Positions 23,736 through 32,347 of a stretch of 64,000 nt of DNA are shown piece after piece. The translations under genes were made by a program, and so were the position numbers. Below the pieces are notes generated by a model that saw only the letters and a program-made list of their open reading frames with translations, had not been told where the DNA came from and made no database searches. Origin of the DNA: Halomonas urumqiensis. Its GTDB lineage: Bacteria; Pseudomonadota; Gammaproteobacteria; Pseudomonadales; Halomonadaceae. Each line of letters opens with the position of its first letter. The stretch's first letter is position 1. The stretch covers positions 372,001-436,000 of the forward strand of contig NZ_PYUD01000003.1 of assembly GCF_003028575.1 (NCBI RefSeq), read 5' to 3'.

Positions 23736-24728
23736 ATGAAGCATGTTGCTGTAGCTCTGCTGCGTCCTGTCGGCATCTCGGTGTGTCTCGCTAGCGCGGG
23801 CATTGGCATGGCACTTTCGCCGGCCCTGGCCCAGGATGACGCAGCGGAATCCTCCCCCACTTCAGAAACTCATGTCTTCCTCGAATACTCCCAGGCGGAG
23901 CTCGACAAGGCCTATGATCAACGGGCCTGGGTCTCGAATGTCGGGGAGTTCATTCAGGGTTGGGTGAGCCGAAGTGAAGAGGCGCGCACCCGCTTCGAGC
24001 GTCAAACATTCCGTTACGGCCCTTCGGAACGCGAAGTGCTGGATCTCTTCGCCGCGGATCAGTCCGATGCGCCTACCTTGATGTTCATTCATGGCGGCGC
24101 CTGGAGAGCCGGCAGCAAGGAAGCCTACTCCTTGCTTGCGGATGCCTTCGTGCCCTACGGGGCGAACGTGCTGGTGCTGAACTTCGACAACATCCCCGAT
24201 GCTCGGCTGCCCGACATGGCGGAGCAGGTGCGCAGGGCCATCGTCTGGACACATGAAAACGCCGCCGCGCTCGGGCTTGATGCCGAACAGCTCTATATCA
24301 CCGGCCACAGCTCGGGTGGGCACCTTGCCGGTGTCATGCTGACAACCGATTGGGCCGAGCATGGCCTTCCCATGGACGCGCTCAAGGGTGGCATGCCTGT
24401 CAGTGGCATGTTCGACCTGGAGCCGGTCATGCTGTCGGCACGCAGTGAGTATGTCGACCTCGATGAGGCGGAGGAAGCGGCGCTCAGCCCCATGCGCCAC
24501 TTGCACGAGGTTCGTGCCCCCATCACCTTGGCCTACGGTGGGGAAGAAACGCCCGAGTTCCAGCGACACTCCCGCGATTTTCATGAAGCGCTTGCGCAAT
24601 CCCCCTATGCGGAAGCATTACTGTTCCTGCCGGAGCTGAATCACTTCGAAATGATGGATAGCCTTGCCGACCCGGATGGCGACGTGGCGAAAGCCGCCCG
24701 GGAGATGATGGGGCTTGCTGATGATTGA
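23736..24728 (+). CDS. Secreted alpha/beta-hydrolase (esterase/formamidase-like)
   Basis: A 330-residue protein with a signal peptide (basic start, hydrophobic core, cleavage likely after SPALA). The hydrolase core has the oxyanion motif MFIHGGAWRAGS, the nucleophile elbow ITGHSSGGHLAG (catalytic Ser), a possible Asp in the ITLAYGGEETPEF strand and a late His in LPELNHFEM. HGGxW-type enzymes include hormone-sensitive-lipase-like esterases and kynurenine formamidases; export to the periplasm favours an esterase. ATG preceded by AGGAG. It is monocistronic and followed by a strong terminator. Confidence 0.87.
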   Translation: MKHVAVALLRPVGISVCLASAGIGMALSPALAQDDAAESSPTSETHVFLEYSQAELDKAYDQRAWVSNVGEFIQGWVSRSEEARTRFERQTFRYGPSEREVLDLFAADQSDAPTLMFIHGGAWRAGSKEAYSLLADAFVPYGANVLVLNFDNIPDARLPDMAEQVRRAIVWTHENAAALGLDAEQLYITGHSSGGHLAGVMLTTDWAEHGLPMDALKGGMPVSGMFDLEPVMLSARSEYVDLDEAEEAALSPMRHLHEVRAPITLAYGGEETPEFQRHSRDFHEALAQSPYAEALLFLPELNHFEMMDSLADPDGDVAKAAREMMGLADD

Positions 24729-24788
24729 ATCAGCGAACGGCTGAACCGCAAGGGGCCACCGCTGCAATTCTGGCCCTGAGGAAGCAAC

Positions 24789-24815
24789 AGAGCCCGGCCC
24801 TGTAGGCCGGGCTCT
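24789..24815 (+). terminator. Intrinsic terminator after the secreted hydrolase
   Basis: A perfect 11-bp stem, AGAGCCCGGCC and GGCCGGGCTCT, with a five-base loop. Only a short CTCT tail follows, so strength is uncertain, but its position 60 bases past the stop fits termination. Confidence 0.7.
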
Positions 24816-24842
24816 CTCGATGGTGCTGCTTTCCAGCCCTGC

Positions 24843-25156
24843 TAAACTTGCCGACCCCATTCCCCTGCATCTGCCGGAGCTCAGGCAGGCCCGGTTTTCC
24901 GGGTACTCCCAGCGAGCACTACCACTACTCCACCTTCGACTATTCGGTGCCGCTCGCCCAGCAGGATGAGCACCTCTTAACCGAGCCCTTGGGCAAGTCA
25001 ATCAGCCTGACCTGGTGCCGGCGGCGCAGCCTGGCTTCGGGGAGACCACCATACAGGTCTTCACCGGCAGACCACAGTAACGGCGGCACCCAGTCGCCTT
25101 GTTTCCAGGAACCGCTAAGGGACCAGACGATAGAGAATCCGCTGCGCGAGTGGATG
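24843..25156. other. Gap with a possible gene remnant
   Basis: There is no complete gene. On the minus strand, from about 25160 to a TAG at 24940, one frame has protein-like composition (WSLSGSWKQGDWVPPLLWSA, then DLYGGLPEARLRRRHQVRLI). It overlaps the end of hipA, has no start with a ribosome site, and I do not recognise it. It may be the tail of a lost gene. Confidence 0.3.
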
Positions 25157-26413
25157 TCACCCTATTCGCCATTCCGGTGCCAGGTGGCGCCAATGTCGTT
25201 TGAGAATCGCCTTATGCGCATCATCCATTGGCAGCTCCACCAACTGCCTGGGCCACCGGGCACGAGCACGTTCAATGGTGTCGTCCAATACCGTACGAAT
25301 CGCCGGCCAGGCCACACCGGCTTTCTCGGCCCAGCGGCGAAAATCGTCTTCTCCCAGGCGATACCAATCCTTCTTTCCATTCAGATTGAGTGCCAGCCGG
25401 TGGTCGCCTTCGAGGTAGGCCAGCGTGTTGACGATATCGTAGGCAGGTGCCAGTCGTGGAGTGCGTTGATCCGGGTAGATAAGACTCCAGTTCTTGAGAT
25501 GGGCGTCGCCGTTGGCCAGCAGGATGTCGACCAGCAAACGCCGCGCAAAAGCCTGAACATTGTCCAGACCGTCAGTCGTGAATTCGCGCAGCAGGCGTCC
25601 TATCTGCTCGTAATTGGGGCCGTCATACTTTTCATGGGGGTAGCGAAACAGAACCTGCGCCATGTCCTCGGCGTGAATGCGCTGCCCGCCTTCGCGATCG
25701 AATCGACGAATGGCATAGGCGAGGTGCTCATCTGGCAGATTGATGGCAGGCAGGCCTTCGAGGGCATTCAGCGGGATGAGGCGAATCTCGGGGATCTCCA
25801 CGCCCGCACTTTGGGCCATCCACATCGTCGTGGCCTCGTTTTCAGGTACTCGGCGGTGGCGTGTCGAGGGGGTCTTGACGATCCAGTCACCGAACTCGTC
25901 GGCATGACCAAAGTGAAAACGCCCATCACGTTCACGCATTGAAAACTTCATCTGCACACCGGCCAGCGAGAAGCCGCCGCCTACCTCTGCAATCCGGCGC
26001 CTTGGTGTAATACTACGCCGATGGCTGAGCACCCAATCCGGCATGTCGTTGGGTAGTACCGGCGATACCCGCAGTGCTCCGGGAAGATCATCCCCCAGGC
26101 GCGCCAATAGGGGAAACTCGTTGTCGGGATGCACCTTGAGCCGCTGTGCAAGCCATGACCGTAGCGCCCCTTCCGGCAGCAGGTTCGAGAACCAGGGATG
26201 CAGACGCTGCTGTCGCACCCAAGGCGTTTGCATCACTTCGGCCGCCCGAGGAAAATCGGGGAGCAGGGATAGCGAGAGCGTGGGGCGCGAGGCATCGAGT
26301 CGCCAGGCGTCGTCGAAGACCATCACATTACGCCCACTTCGATAACCCGCCAGATAGCCTACCCCCCGACCGTGAAGTTCAAGGCGCAGCATCTCGACCG
26401 CGTCATTGGCCAT
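25157..26413 (-). CDS. hipA: HipA-family serine/threonine kinase toxin
   Basis: A 418-residue HipA-like kinase. The N-terminal Couple_hipA-like part (GYLAGYRSGRNVMVFD, PWFSNLLPEGALR) is followed by the kinase domain: FSLAGVQMKFSM (149-160), IVKTP with the ATP-binding Lys, AIRRFDRE, HAEDMAQVL, the catalytic loop LLANGDAHLKNW (Asp near 303) and the metal-binding AYDIVNTL. E. coli HipA phosphorylates glutamyl-tRNA synthetase, halting translation; the target here is unproven. The ATG overlaps the hipB stop by 11 bases and has GGAAGG upstream, so the pair is coupled. Confidence 0.93.
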   Translation of the reverse strand: MANDAVEMLRLELHGRGVGYLAGYRSGRNVMVFDDAWRLDASRPTLSLSLLPDFPRAAEVMQTPWVRQQRLHPWFSNLLPEGALRSWLAQRLKVHPDNEFPLLARLGDDLPGALRVSPVLPNDMPDWVLSHRRSITPRRRIAEVGGGFSLAGVQMKFSMRERDGRFHFGHADEFGDWIVKTPSTRHRRVPENEATTMWMAQSAGVEIPEIRLIPLNALEGLPAINLPDEHLAYAIRRFDREGGQRIHAEDMAQVLFRYPHEKYDGPNYEQIGRLLREFTTDGLDNVQAFARRLLVDILLANGDAHLKNWSLIYPDQRTPRLAPAYDIVNTLAYLEGDHRLALNLNGKKDWYRLGEDDFRRWAEKAGVAWPAIRTVLDDTIERARARWPRQLVELPMDDAHKAILKRHWRHLAPEWRIG

Positions 26414-26729
26414 TGCGACCTTCCCCACCGTTCTCTTGATCGCGATCATCATCTCCCAACAAGCCCTTCCAGGGGTCGACATCGAACCCTGTTGCCTCAT
26501 CGGCTTCACCCCTCAGCAGGGCTTGCACGGCATGCCATTTCTCGATCGGAATCAGCATCAATTTGGCGTTGAGCCCATCGGCAGCCAGCTCGAGGCTATC
26601 AAGGCGTGGGTTACCGCCACCTTCCAGGCGCTGATATTGCTGACGCACCATGCCGGTTCGGCTGGCGATATCCTGCTGGGTGAGGTTCAGCCCATGCCGG
26701 CGCTGGCGGAATTGGTCGTGGAGACTCAT
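26403..26729 (-). CDS. hipB: HipB-like antitoxin (XRE family)
   Basis: A 108-residue helix-turn-helix protein: QFRQRRHGLNLTQQDIASRT and MVRQQYQRLEGGGNPRLDSL, then a tail rich in acidic residues and Gly. It should neutralise the HipA kinase and repress the operon. ATG chosen with AAGGTG four bases upstream. The leader contains GTTGC and GCAAC half-sites separated by 15-16 bases next to a TATAAG hexamer, a candidate operator overlapping the promoter. Confidence 0.9.
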   Translation of the reverse strand: MSLHDQFRQRRHGLNLTQQDIASRTGMVRQQYQRLEGGGNPRLDSLELAADGLNAKLMLIPIEKWHAVQALLRGEADEATGFDVDPWKGLLGDDDRDQENGGEGRNGQ

Positions 26730-26937
26730 TGGCACCTTATACGTTGCAAGTCGCACTTTAAAGCAACTCATATGCTGCATTATGGTGGTTTTTCGTAACG
26801 CTCGCCAGTCGTCCTGATAACGTTCGTAGTGCGCTACATGCCAGGAAACCGATACCCCTGCTCAACCTTGCCCCTCATCCGGTAAGGTGACATCGTCAAT
26901 CGACATTGAATGGCACCCCACCACAAGGAGCCTTGCC

Positions 26938-27270
26938 GTGTTCATCGCCATGAATCGTTTTCGGGTCAACCCCGAGAGAGTCGAGGAGTTCGAACAGATC
27001 TGGCTGGAGCGGGAAACCCACCTGCAGGGCCTGACCGGTTTCGTCGAGTTCCATATGCTGCGCGGCCCGGAGGAAGAGGATCACGTTCTTTACGCGTCCC
27101 ACACGGTGTGGCGCTCGCGCGAGGATTTCGATGCCTGGACGCACTCCGAAGCGTTCCGCGCGGCTCACGCCAATGCCGGCCAGAGCCGCCGTGAAGGGCT
27201 GTACCTGGGCCCGCCGAAATTCGAGGGATTCGAGGTGATCCAGACGATCGGTAAAGCGAGCGACGCCTGA
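26938..27270 (+). CDS. ABM-domain monooxygenase, heme-degrading (HmuQ/IsdG-like)
   Basis: A 110-residue ferredoxin-like dimeric barrel protein: MFIAMNRFRVNPERVEEFEQ, FVEFHMLRGPE, LYASHTVWRSREDFDAWTHS, FRAAHANAG and KFEGFEVIQ. This is the pattern of HmuQ/HmuD and IsdG-type heme oxygenases, where the ASHTVW region and a conserved His and Trp hold the heme and iron is released. The GTG start has AAGGAG seven bases upstream. It is not in a heme-uptake operon here, so the role in iron recovery is inferred from the family only. Confidence 0.85.
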   Translation: MFIAMNRFRVNPERVEEFEQIWLERETHLQGLTGFVEFHMLRGPEEEDHVLYASHTVWRSREDFDAWTHSEAFRAAHANAGQSRREGLYLGPPKFEGFEVIQTIGKASDA

Positions 27271-27322
27271 TCCCAGCCTCTATCCTACGTCCGACTGCTT
27301 CCAAACACTCCCCCTCAAAAAA

Positions 27323-27351
27323 AAGCCGACAGACATAATGTCTGCCGGCTT
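27323..27351 (-). terminator. Intrinsic terminator of the OmpA-repeat gene
   Basis: On the minus strand AAGCCGGCAGACA pairs with TGTCTGTCGGCTT around a three-base loop (one mismatch), followed by a run of eight T. It also lies 50 bases after the plus-strand monooxygenase gene and could end both transcripts. Confidence 0.85.
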
Positions 27352-27381
27352 GTCCAGTGCCTCGTCTTCTGGTCTGTCTGC

Positions 27382-29592
27382 TCAGAGGCTCGCCTGGCCT
27401 GCATTGATCAACGGGGTGATTCGCCGGACGCTGGCGCGTCGGTTTTCCTGACTGGGTCCTTGCGTATTCAGCTTCAGGTAGCGCTCGCCATAGCCCTGTA
27501 CGATCAGGTTTTCCGGGGGAATCGCGAAGTATTCGGTCAGCGCCAGGGCAACCGCTTCCGCTCGCCGGTCTGACAGCCCAAGGTTCATCACGTCCGATCC
27601 AATGGCATCGGTATGGCCTTCTACCAGGAATATCTCATCCGGATTCTGCTCAATCACATCGGCCATGGTCTTCCCGATCAGGCCCAGCGCTTCGGCCTCG
27701 GAAGGTTGAATGGCCGACGAGCCTGTAGCGAACTGGATAACGTCGAGATCGATACGCGGCATGATGTCCCTGACTCGAGAGCTTTCACGCACCTGGCGGA
27801 GCGTGAAGGTACGGTCGACTTCCTGCACCGGTGGTGCCAGCAGCGCCTCGCGCAGGAGGTCCCGGTCCGCACGACGGTAATCGACCACATAGCGATTGTC
27901 CGGCAGGTCATGGCGCAGGGGAGGCAGGGATTCTTCCATGTCGACGGAGGACTGCCAGCTATCGGCTTTTTGCGTTTCGTCGATCAGCACAATGGCGGTG
28001 TCATCGGGTAGATAGCGAGTGCGCTTGAGGACAAAGCCACCGGAATCACGAACGGTCACGATCCGGCTGCCATCGTCACGAGTGATGGTGGAGCGGGTGA
28101 TGCCATCGGCAAACGATTCACTCGTCTCAGTGACTCCAGGACGACGCAACAGGAGATTCTCGTCCTTGCGTACATGCATCTCGCCGTCGCGCTCAACGAT
28201 CAACCGGTCGCCTTGATTGTCGACGACTCGTCCACCGAGTTGCGGGATCAAGGCACCGGCGACAGCACCTGCCGCAGCAGCTCCCAAGTATTTCCAAATC
28301 TGGTTGTCGTCATCATCCTCTTCTGACGCCGTCGCGGTCCGGACTTCCTCGTCGCTGGTACGTGTGGTTTCCGAGGTCACGACCGATTCGGATGTCGTGC
28401 TGGCTTCCTGGTCCTCAAGGTCGGCGGCGGCGGCCAGGGCGTCTTCCTCGGCCTCGGCCAGAGCCTGTGCGTCAGCCTCGTCGCTGGCTTCCTGCTCCGC
28501 AAGTGCTTCTGCCTCGGCCTGCTCAGCGGCTTGCTGCTCGGCGACGGTGTTTGCTGCTGCTTGCTCGGCGGCTTCCTGCTCGGCAAGTGCATCTGCCTCG
28601 GCCTGCTCGATGGCTTCCTGCTCGGCGAGAGCATCTGCCTCAGCCTGCTGGATGGCTTCCTGCTCGGCCAGCGTATCTGCTTCAGCTTGCTCAGTGGCTT
28701 CCTGCTCCGCCTGAGCGTCCGCCTCGGCCTGCTCAGTGGCTTCCTGCTCCGCCTGGGCATCCGCTTCGGCCTGGTCGATGGCTAGTTGCTCAGCCAGGGC
28801 ATCTGTCTCATCCTGCTCAGCGGCTTGCTGTTCGGCCAGGGCATCGGCTTCAGCTTGCTCAGTGGCTTCCTGCTCCGCCTGGGCATCGGCTTCGGCCTGC
28901 AAAGTGGCTTCCTGCTCGGCCTGGGCGTCTGCTTCGGCTTGCTCAGCGGCTTCTTGCTCGGCTTGGGCATCTGCTTCGGCCTGCTCAACGGCTTGCTGCT
29001 CGGCTTGGGCGTCTGCCTCGGCTTGCTCGACGGCTTGCTGCTCGGCCTGGGCATCGGCTTCGGCCTGATCAGCGGCTTCCTGCTCGGCCTGGGCGTCCGC
29101 CTCGGCCTGATCAGCGGCTTCCTGCTCGGCCTGAGCGTCTGCCTCGGCCTGGTCGATGGCTTGCTGCTCGGCTTGGGCGTCTGCTTCGGCCTGGTCGATG
29201 GCTAGTTGCTCAGCCAGGGCATCTGTCTCAGCCTGCTCGGTGGCCTGCTGCTCGGCCTGAGCATCGGCTTCGGCCTGGTCAATGGCTAGTTGCTCAGCCA
29301 GGGCATCTGTCTCAGCCTGCTCGGTGGCTTGCTGCTCGGTCTGGGCATCCGCTTCGGCCTGCAAAGCGTCTTGCTGCTCGGCTTGAACGCCTGCCTCGTC
29401 CTGGTCAGAAGCTTCCTGCTCGGCAAGGAGAGCTTCCTCTGTTGTATCAGCAGCTTCCGTCACTTGAGCGAGAGTAATGATGTCCGAGTCGGTAGCCGAC
29501 GACAGGGTTGTCTGGGCAAAGCCTGGGCTCATCAATGACAGCGAGGCCAGAATCACCGCGGGCTTCCTGAAAAGGCGCATACGCTGTTTCAT
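27382..29592 (-). CDS. OmpA-domain envelope protein with long Ala/Glu/Gln repeat region
   Basis: A 736-residue exported protein. A signal peptide (1-27, ending GFAQ) is followed by about 21 copies of a 14-residue unit AEADAQAEQEAADQ (79-372), whose two-heptad length predicts a very long coiled coil. A Gly/Ala-rich hydrophobic helix (IWKYLGAAAAGAVAGALIP, near 430) and a beta-rich middle follow. The end (about 610-730) is an OmpA peptidoglycan-binding domain (VEGHTDAIGSD, LSDRRAEAVALAL, GYGERY). It may bridge outer membrane and cell wall as a periplasmic spacer. The ATG has AGGAG eight bases upstream. Copy number of the repeat probably varies between strains. Confidence 0.88.
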   Translation of the reverse strand: MKQRMRLFRKPAVILASLSLMSPGFAQTTLSSATDSDIITLAQVTEAADTTEEALLAEQEASDQDEAGVQAEQQDALQAEADAQTEQQATEQAETDALAEQLAIDQAEADAQAEQQATEQAETDALAEQLAIDQAEADAQAEQQAIDQAEADAQAEQEAADQAEADAQAEQEAADQAEADAQAEQQAVEQAEADAQAEQQAVEQAEADAQAEQEAAEQAEADAQAEQEATLQAEADAQAEQEATEQAEADALAEQQAAEQDETDALAEQLAIDQAEADAQAEQEATEQAEADAQAEQEATEQAEADTLAEQEAIQQAEADALAEQEAIEQAEADALAEQEAAEQAAANTVAEQQAAEQAEAEALAEQEASDEADAQALAEAEEDALAAAADLEDQEASTTSESVVTSETTRTSDEEVRTATASEEDDDDNQIWKYLGAAAAGAVAGALIPQLGGRVVDNQGDRLIVERDGEMHVRKDENLLLRRPGVTETSESFADGITRSTITRDDGSRIVTVRDSGGFVLKRTRYLPDDTAIVLIDETQKADSWQSSVDMEESLPPLRHDLPDNRYVVDYRRADRDLLREALLAPPVQEVDRTFTLRQVRESSRVRDIMPRIDLDVIQFATGSSAIQPSEAEALGLIGKTMADVIEQNPDEIFLVEGHTDAIGSDVMNLGLSDRRAEAVALALTEYFAIPPENLIVQGYGERYLKLNTQGPSQENRRASVRRITPLINAGQASL
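28477..29358 (-). repeat. 42-bp coding tandem repeat, about 21 units
   Basis: Each unit encodes AEAD(A/L)AEQ(E/Q)A-type 14-residue repeats. Synonymous and conservative differences between units show age, but pairs of neighbouring units are identical at protein level (for example two AEADAQAEQQAVEQ in a row), which points to recent duplication. It lies entirely inside the OmpA-domain gene. Confidence 0.92.
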
Positions 29593-29931
29593 CTCATTTC
29601 TCCTGAATCATTACTGCCCGGGCATGATGACGGTTATCTGAAATCAACGGTGCCGGCGCGGTGTCTTCACCATGTAGGTGAAGGAGGAATTCCCGGCGGG
29701 CGAGTCACTGCACCAGCGGTGGTTGGGAATGGTTCTGGCCAGGAGAGGGGAGTGAGCGTTACCGAGTCGCGCTATCTCATTGAAAAGATGGATACGGAGC
29801 ACTTCCGGCTTCTTGTCAGATGTCGTCATTATGGGTAATGACATCTCGACCATCTGTACGACGGCACACATAGGCGCCCGATGTTGAGGCGTTGCTTGCC
29901 GGACGTCCGGTCGGCATCACATGCAGGAGTT
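29593..29931. other. Intergenic region between OmpA-repeat and LysE genes
   Basis: No convincing gene. It should hold the promoter of the OmpA-repeat gene. A dyad GATGTC ... GACATC at about 29819-29849 lies near the LysE end and could act as a weak terminator or operator; no T-run follows. Confidence 0.4.
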
Positions 29932-30543
29932 TCAAAGCTCGCCCGAGGCCAGCGGCAACCACACGTGCTCGTAGCCGATGATGATCGCCACCCACACCAG
30001 CAGTGCGGCCATCGCAAGGCTGAACCCCTTTAGCAGCCAGGGATTCTCGATACGCCGCCCCACCACGCTGCCCACCAGGGCATAGCTGCCCGGGGCTCCG
30101 AAGGCCAGCACGGCCAGCCCAAGCGACCAGAGCAGCAAGCCGGCGCCATGGACGCCGGCGGCGGGGAACTGAATAGTCGCGATAGGCAGGGTCGCAATCA
30201 TCGCCTTGGGGTTGCACAGCTGCATGACCAGGCCATCGCGGAACAGCAGCACACGCGGCGCCTTGCGTACTACCCCCAGGTCGATGGTCGAGCGGGCGAC
30301 CTTTATCGCCAGGTGGAGGATATACCCGCATCCCACTGCGCCTACCGCGGCGAGCATGTCGTCGCGCACCCAGGCCGCCCCTGCCCAGCCGAACAGCAGG
30401 AATAGCGTCAGCATGGCCATACCCACCCCAACGAAGAAGCCGAGTGAGGTTTTGGCCTGGCCGTTGAGGCCGGCATTCAGGCCGAGCAGATTCACAGGCC
30501 CAGGCGTGTACATGACGCCCAGGGCATAGGCGACGACCTCCAT
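29932..30543 (-). CDS. LysE/RhtB-family amino acid exporter
   Basis: A 203-residue inner-membrane protein with six predicted helices and the family signature YTPGPVNLLGLNAGL close to the N-terminus, plus CNPKAMIATLP in the middle. It exports an amino acid or related metabolite by proton exchange. The ATG has GGAGAG upstream. It lies 45 bases after an AraC-family regulator gene on the same strand, the usual arrangement for a self-controlled exporter, so the regulator probably senses the exported compound. Substrate cannot be told from sequence. Confidence 0.9.
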   Translation of the reverse strand: MEVVAYALGVMYTPGPVNLLGLNAGLNGQAKTSLGFFVGVGMAMLTLFLLFGWAGAAWVRDDMLAAVGAVGCGYILHLAIKVARSTIDLGVVRKAPRVLLFRDGLVMQLCNPKAMIATLPIATIQFPAAGVHGAGLLLWSLGLAVLAFGAPGSYALVGSVVGRRIENPWLLKGFSLAMAALLVWVAIIIGYEHVWLPLASGEL

Positions 30544-30588
30544 GGGGAAGCTCTCCGACGGGAAATGCGTTAAGTATTGCCGGGCGGC

Positions 30589-31434
30589 CTATATTCGGTG
30601 ACGGCCGGTGACGCTTAACTGGTATTGGTGAGGGGTCTTGCCGTAGATACGTTTGAAGCGACGGTTGAAGTGGCTGAGGTCGGTAAATCCGTAGCGAAAG
30701 GCCACCTCGCTTGGTGCCACGCCGGTTTCCAAGGCGCTGCGCGCGGCATTCACCCGGCAGCTCAGCACGTACTGGTGCGGCGTGATGCCGAACTGCTGCC
30801 GGAATAAGCGTAGGAAGTGGTACTTGGAGAGATGGGCTTTCTGGCTGATCTCGTCCAGCGAGAGGTCCGTCTCCAGATGTGCGTGGATGTATTCCTTGGC
30901 GCGCAGCAGCAGCGCATCGGGGCGGCTGATCCTGCCACCGGGTTGGAACTTGCCCGCCCGGTGCACCAGGCGTGTCGCCATGCGATGCAGGGCGTGCTCT
31001 TGATCGATGCGCGTGCCCTGCTGGCCGGTCGTCAGCTCGGCAAGATCGAGGATGGCGCGGCGCAGCTCGGCGTCGGCCAGCAAGGTTTCGCTTCCCCTGA
31101 ACCGAGCGGCACGCTCAGCCCCTGCCGCGTCGGCGAACGATGCCTCGAGCAGGGCGGAAGGCACGTATACCATCACGTAGCCCAAGGTGCTGTCGTCCCC
31201 GGGGTGGCCGTCGTGCACCTGTTCGGGGTTGAACTGGATGACGTTGCCGGGCGGATTGCGGTGAAACCGCCCATCGCTGAAGAAGTCCTGCCGCCCGGTC
31301 AGCGTGACGCCGAAGGCGTACTCATCATGGGCGTGGCGGTCGTAGCTGAAGTCGCTCAGCGACGCCTGGAGCACCGTGAGCTCGGGTATCTGTCGGCTCT
31401 TGTAGTAGTCGAACCGGCTGGATTGTTTCGCCAT
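30589..31434 (-). CDS. AraC-family regulator (cupin plus HTH)
   Basis: A 281-residue transcription factor. The N-terminal cupin ligand domain (HAHDEYAFGVTLTGRQDFF, NPPGNVIQFNPEQVHDG) is followed by two helix-turn-helices at 185-275 (LSLDEISQKAHLSKYHFLRL and VAFRYGFTDLSHFNRRFK then YGKTPHQY). Such cupin-AraC proteins commonly control adjacent LysE exporters. The ATG has GGAGG seven bases upstream. It likely activates its own transcript with the downstream exporter. Confidence 0.93.
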   Translation of the reverse strand: MAKQSSRFDYYKSRQIPELTVLQASLSDFSYDRHAHDEYAFGVTLTGRQDFFSDGRFHRNPPGNVIQFNPEQVHDGHPGDDSTLGYVMVYVPSALLEASFADAAGAERAARFRGSETLLADAELRRAILDLAELTTGQQGTRIDQEHALHRMATRLVHRAGKFQPGGRISRPDALLLRAKEYIHAHLETDLSLDEISQKAHLSKYHFLRLFRQQFGITPHQYVLSCRVNAARSALETGVAPSEVAFRYGFTDLSHFNRRFKRIYGKTPHQYQLSVTGRHRI

Positions 31435-31576
31435 GCCGCGCCTCCCTGAATGCCATACAGGCGTAGCTTAAGCCTAACGCCAGGCCACCGGCTTGGACAT
31501 TATTGCGCAAAGCGCTGACGGTCATGTTGAAAGGAAGGCTGGCCATGGAGCCGCTTGGGATAAGCAAATGACAACA

Positions 31577-31939
31577 CTACTCGCTGGCTTGCTGGCTCTT
31601 GATCTCACTCAGTTGAGCCAAGAGTTCGGGAATATTGTCCTGAATGATGCTCCAGACGGTATCGTCGTCAATACCCAGATAGGCATGGATAAGGCGATTC
31701 CGGGTCGCAATGATCATCCGCCAGGGAATATCCGGATACTGCCGACGAACAGTATCCGGAATGCGGGTTGCCGCTTCGCCAATCAGCTCTAGATTGCGTA
31801 GGGTGGCATCGTAGATAAGATCATGGGCGCTGAAGCTATGCTGATCCTGGCCTTCCGTATAAGCCAGGATTTTCTCGGCAAAGCCGATCATGTCGTTGAT
31901 ATAGAAGCGCCATTCGCGCGGTGGACGGGACTCAGACAC
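31577..31939 (-). CDS. hepT: HepT-like ribonuclease toxin (DUF86)
   Basis: A 120-residue HEPN-family protein. DATLRNLELIGEAATRIP and the active-site motif RNRLIHAYLG (R-x4-H-x-Y) define HepT toxins, which act as RNases and are silenced by the partner MntA, reported to AMPylate the Tyr of this motif. The GTG start, overlapping the mntA stop by eight bases and preceded by GTGAGG, is preferred; an ATG seven codons earlier exists without a ribosome site. Motif residues are intact. Confidence 0.88.
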   Translation of the reverse strand: MSESRPPREWRFYINDMIGFAEKILAYTEGQDQHSFSAHDLIYDATLRNLELIGEAATRIPDTVRRQYPDIPWRMIIATRNRLIHAYLGIDDDTVWSIIQDNIPELLAQLSEIKSQQASE

Positions 31940-32222
31940 ACAGTGCCTCACGCTCGACATACGGCCGGAGCTCGGGGCGAAGCGCCTTGTCGGTCACCAG
32001 GTCCACGGAATGGCCTAGCAGATCCTCCAGGTAGAATTGCACCCCGAAATAGCGGGCCGAGATTGCCGGGCCATCGAAGCTCACCAGAATATCGATATCA
32101 CTGTCGTCTCGAGCCTCGTCGCGGGACATGGAACCGAACAGCGCCAATGACCTGACCCCGTATTCACGAGCCAGGGTCGGCATATGGTCTCGCAGCAGTT
32201 GCAGGGTCTTGGCTCTGTTCAT
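31932..32222 (-). CDS. mntA: MntA-like nucleotidyltransferase antitoxin
   Basis: A 96-residue minimal nucleotidyltransferase. FGSMSRDEARDDSDIDILV gives the GSx10DxD catalytic motif (Gly-Ser, Asp-x-Asp). The family AMPylates HepT to block its RNase. Gene order antitoxin-toxin with overlap matches known MntA-HepT loci. The late part (LLGHSVDLVTDKALRPELR) completes the small fold. It appears intact. Confidence 0.9.
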   Translation of the reverse strand: MNRAKTLQLLRDHMPTLAREYGVRSLALFGSMSRDEARDDSDIDILVSFDGPAISARYFGVQFYLEDLLGHSVDLVTDKALRPELRPYVEREALCV

Positions 32223-32347
32223 GTTTCGATACCTGATTTATCTACTCTCAGACTAGCAGCGCAAGACCGTTTGTCCTATGCCTCGGATCGACGCGCTGAC
32301 AATATACGGCCGATATGAATTGGAGCCAGCGCACAGCCGGCGAGTCC

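Noticed and set aside
24848..25942. A 364-codon plus-strand frame
   Set aside because: It is antisense to hipA, which has all kinase motifs, and its start lies in the gap without conserved sequence.
28477..29358. CRISPR array
   Set aside because: The 42-bp units are contiguous and coding, without unique spacers, and no cas genes are near.
28362..29477. Plus-strand frames of 165-371 codons over the OmpA repeat gene
   Set aside because: They are mirror translations of the 42-bp repeats (Leu/Arg/Pro-rich or Ser/Ala/Cys-rich) with no ribosome site; the minus-strand frame has a signal peptide and an OmpA domain.
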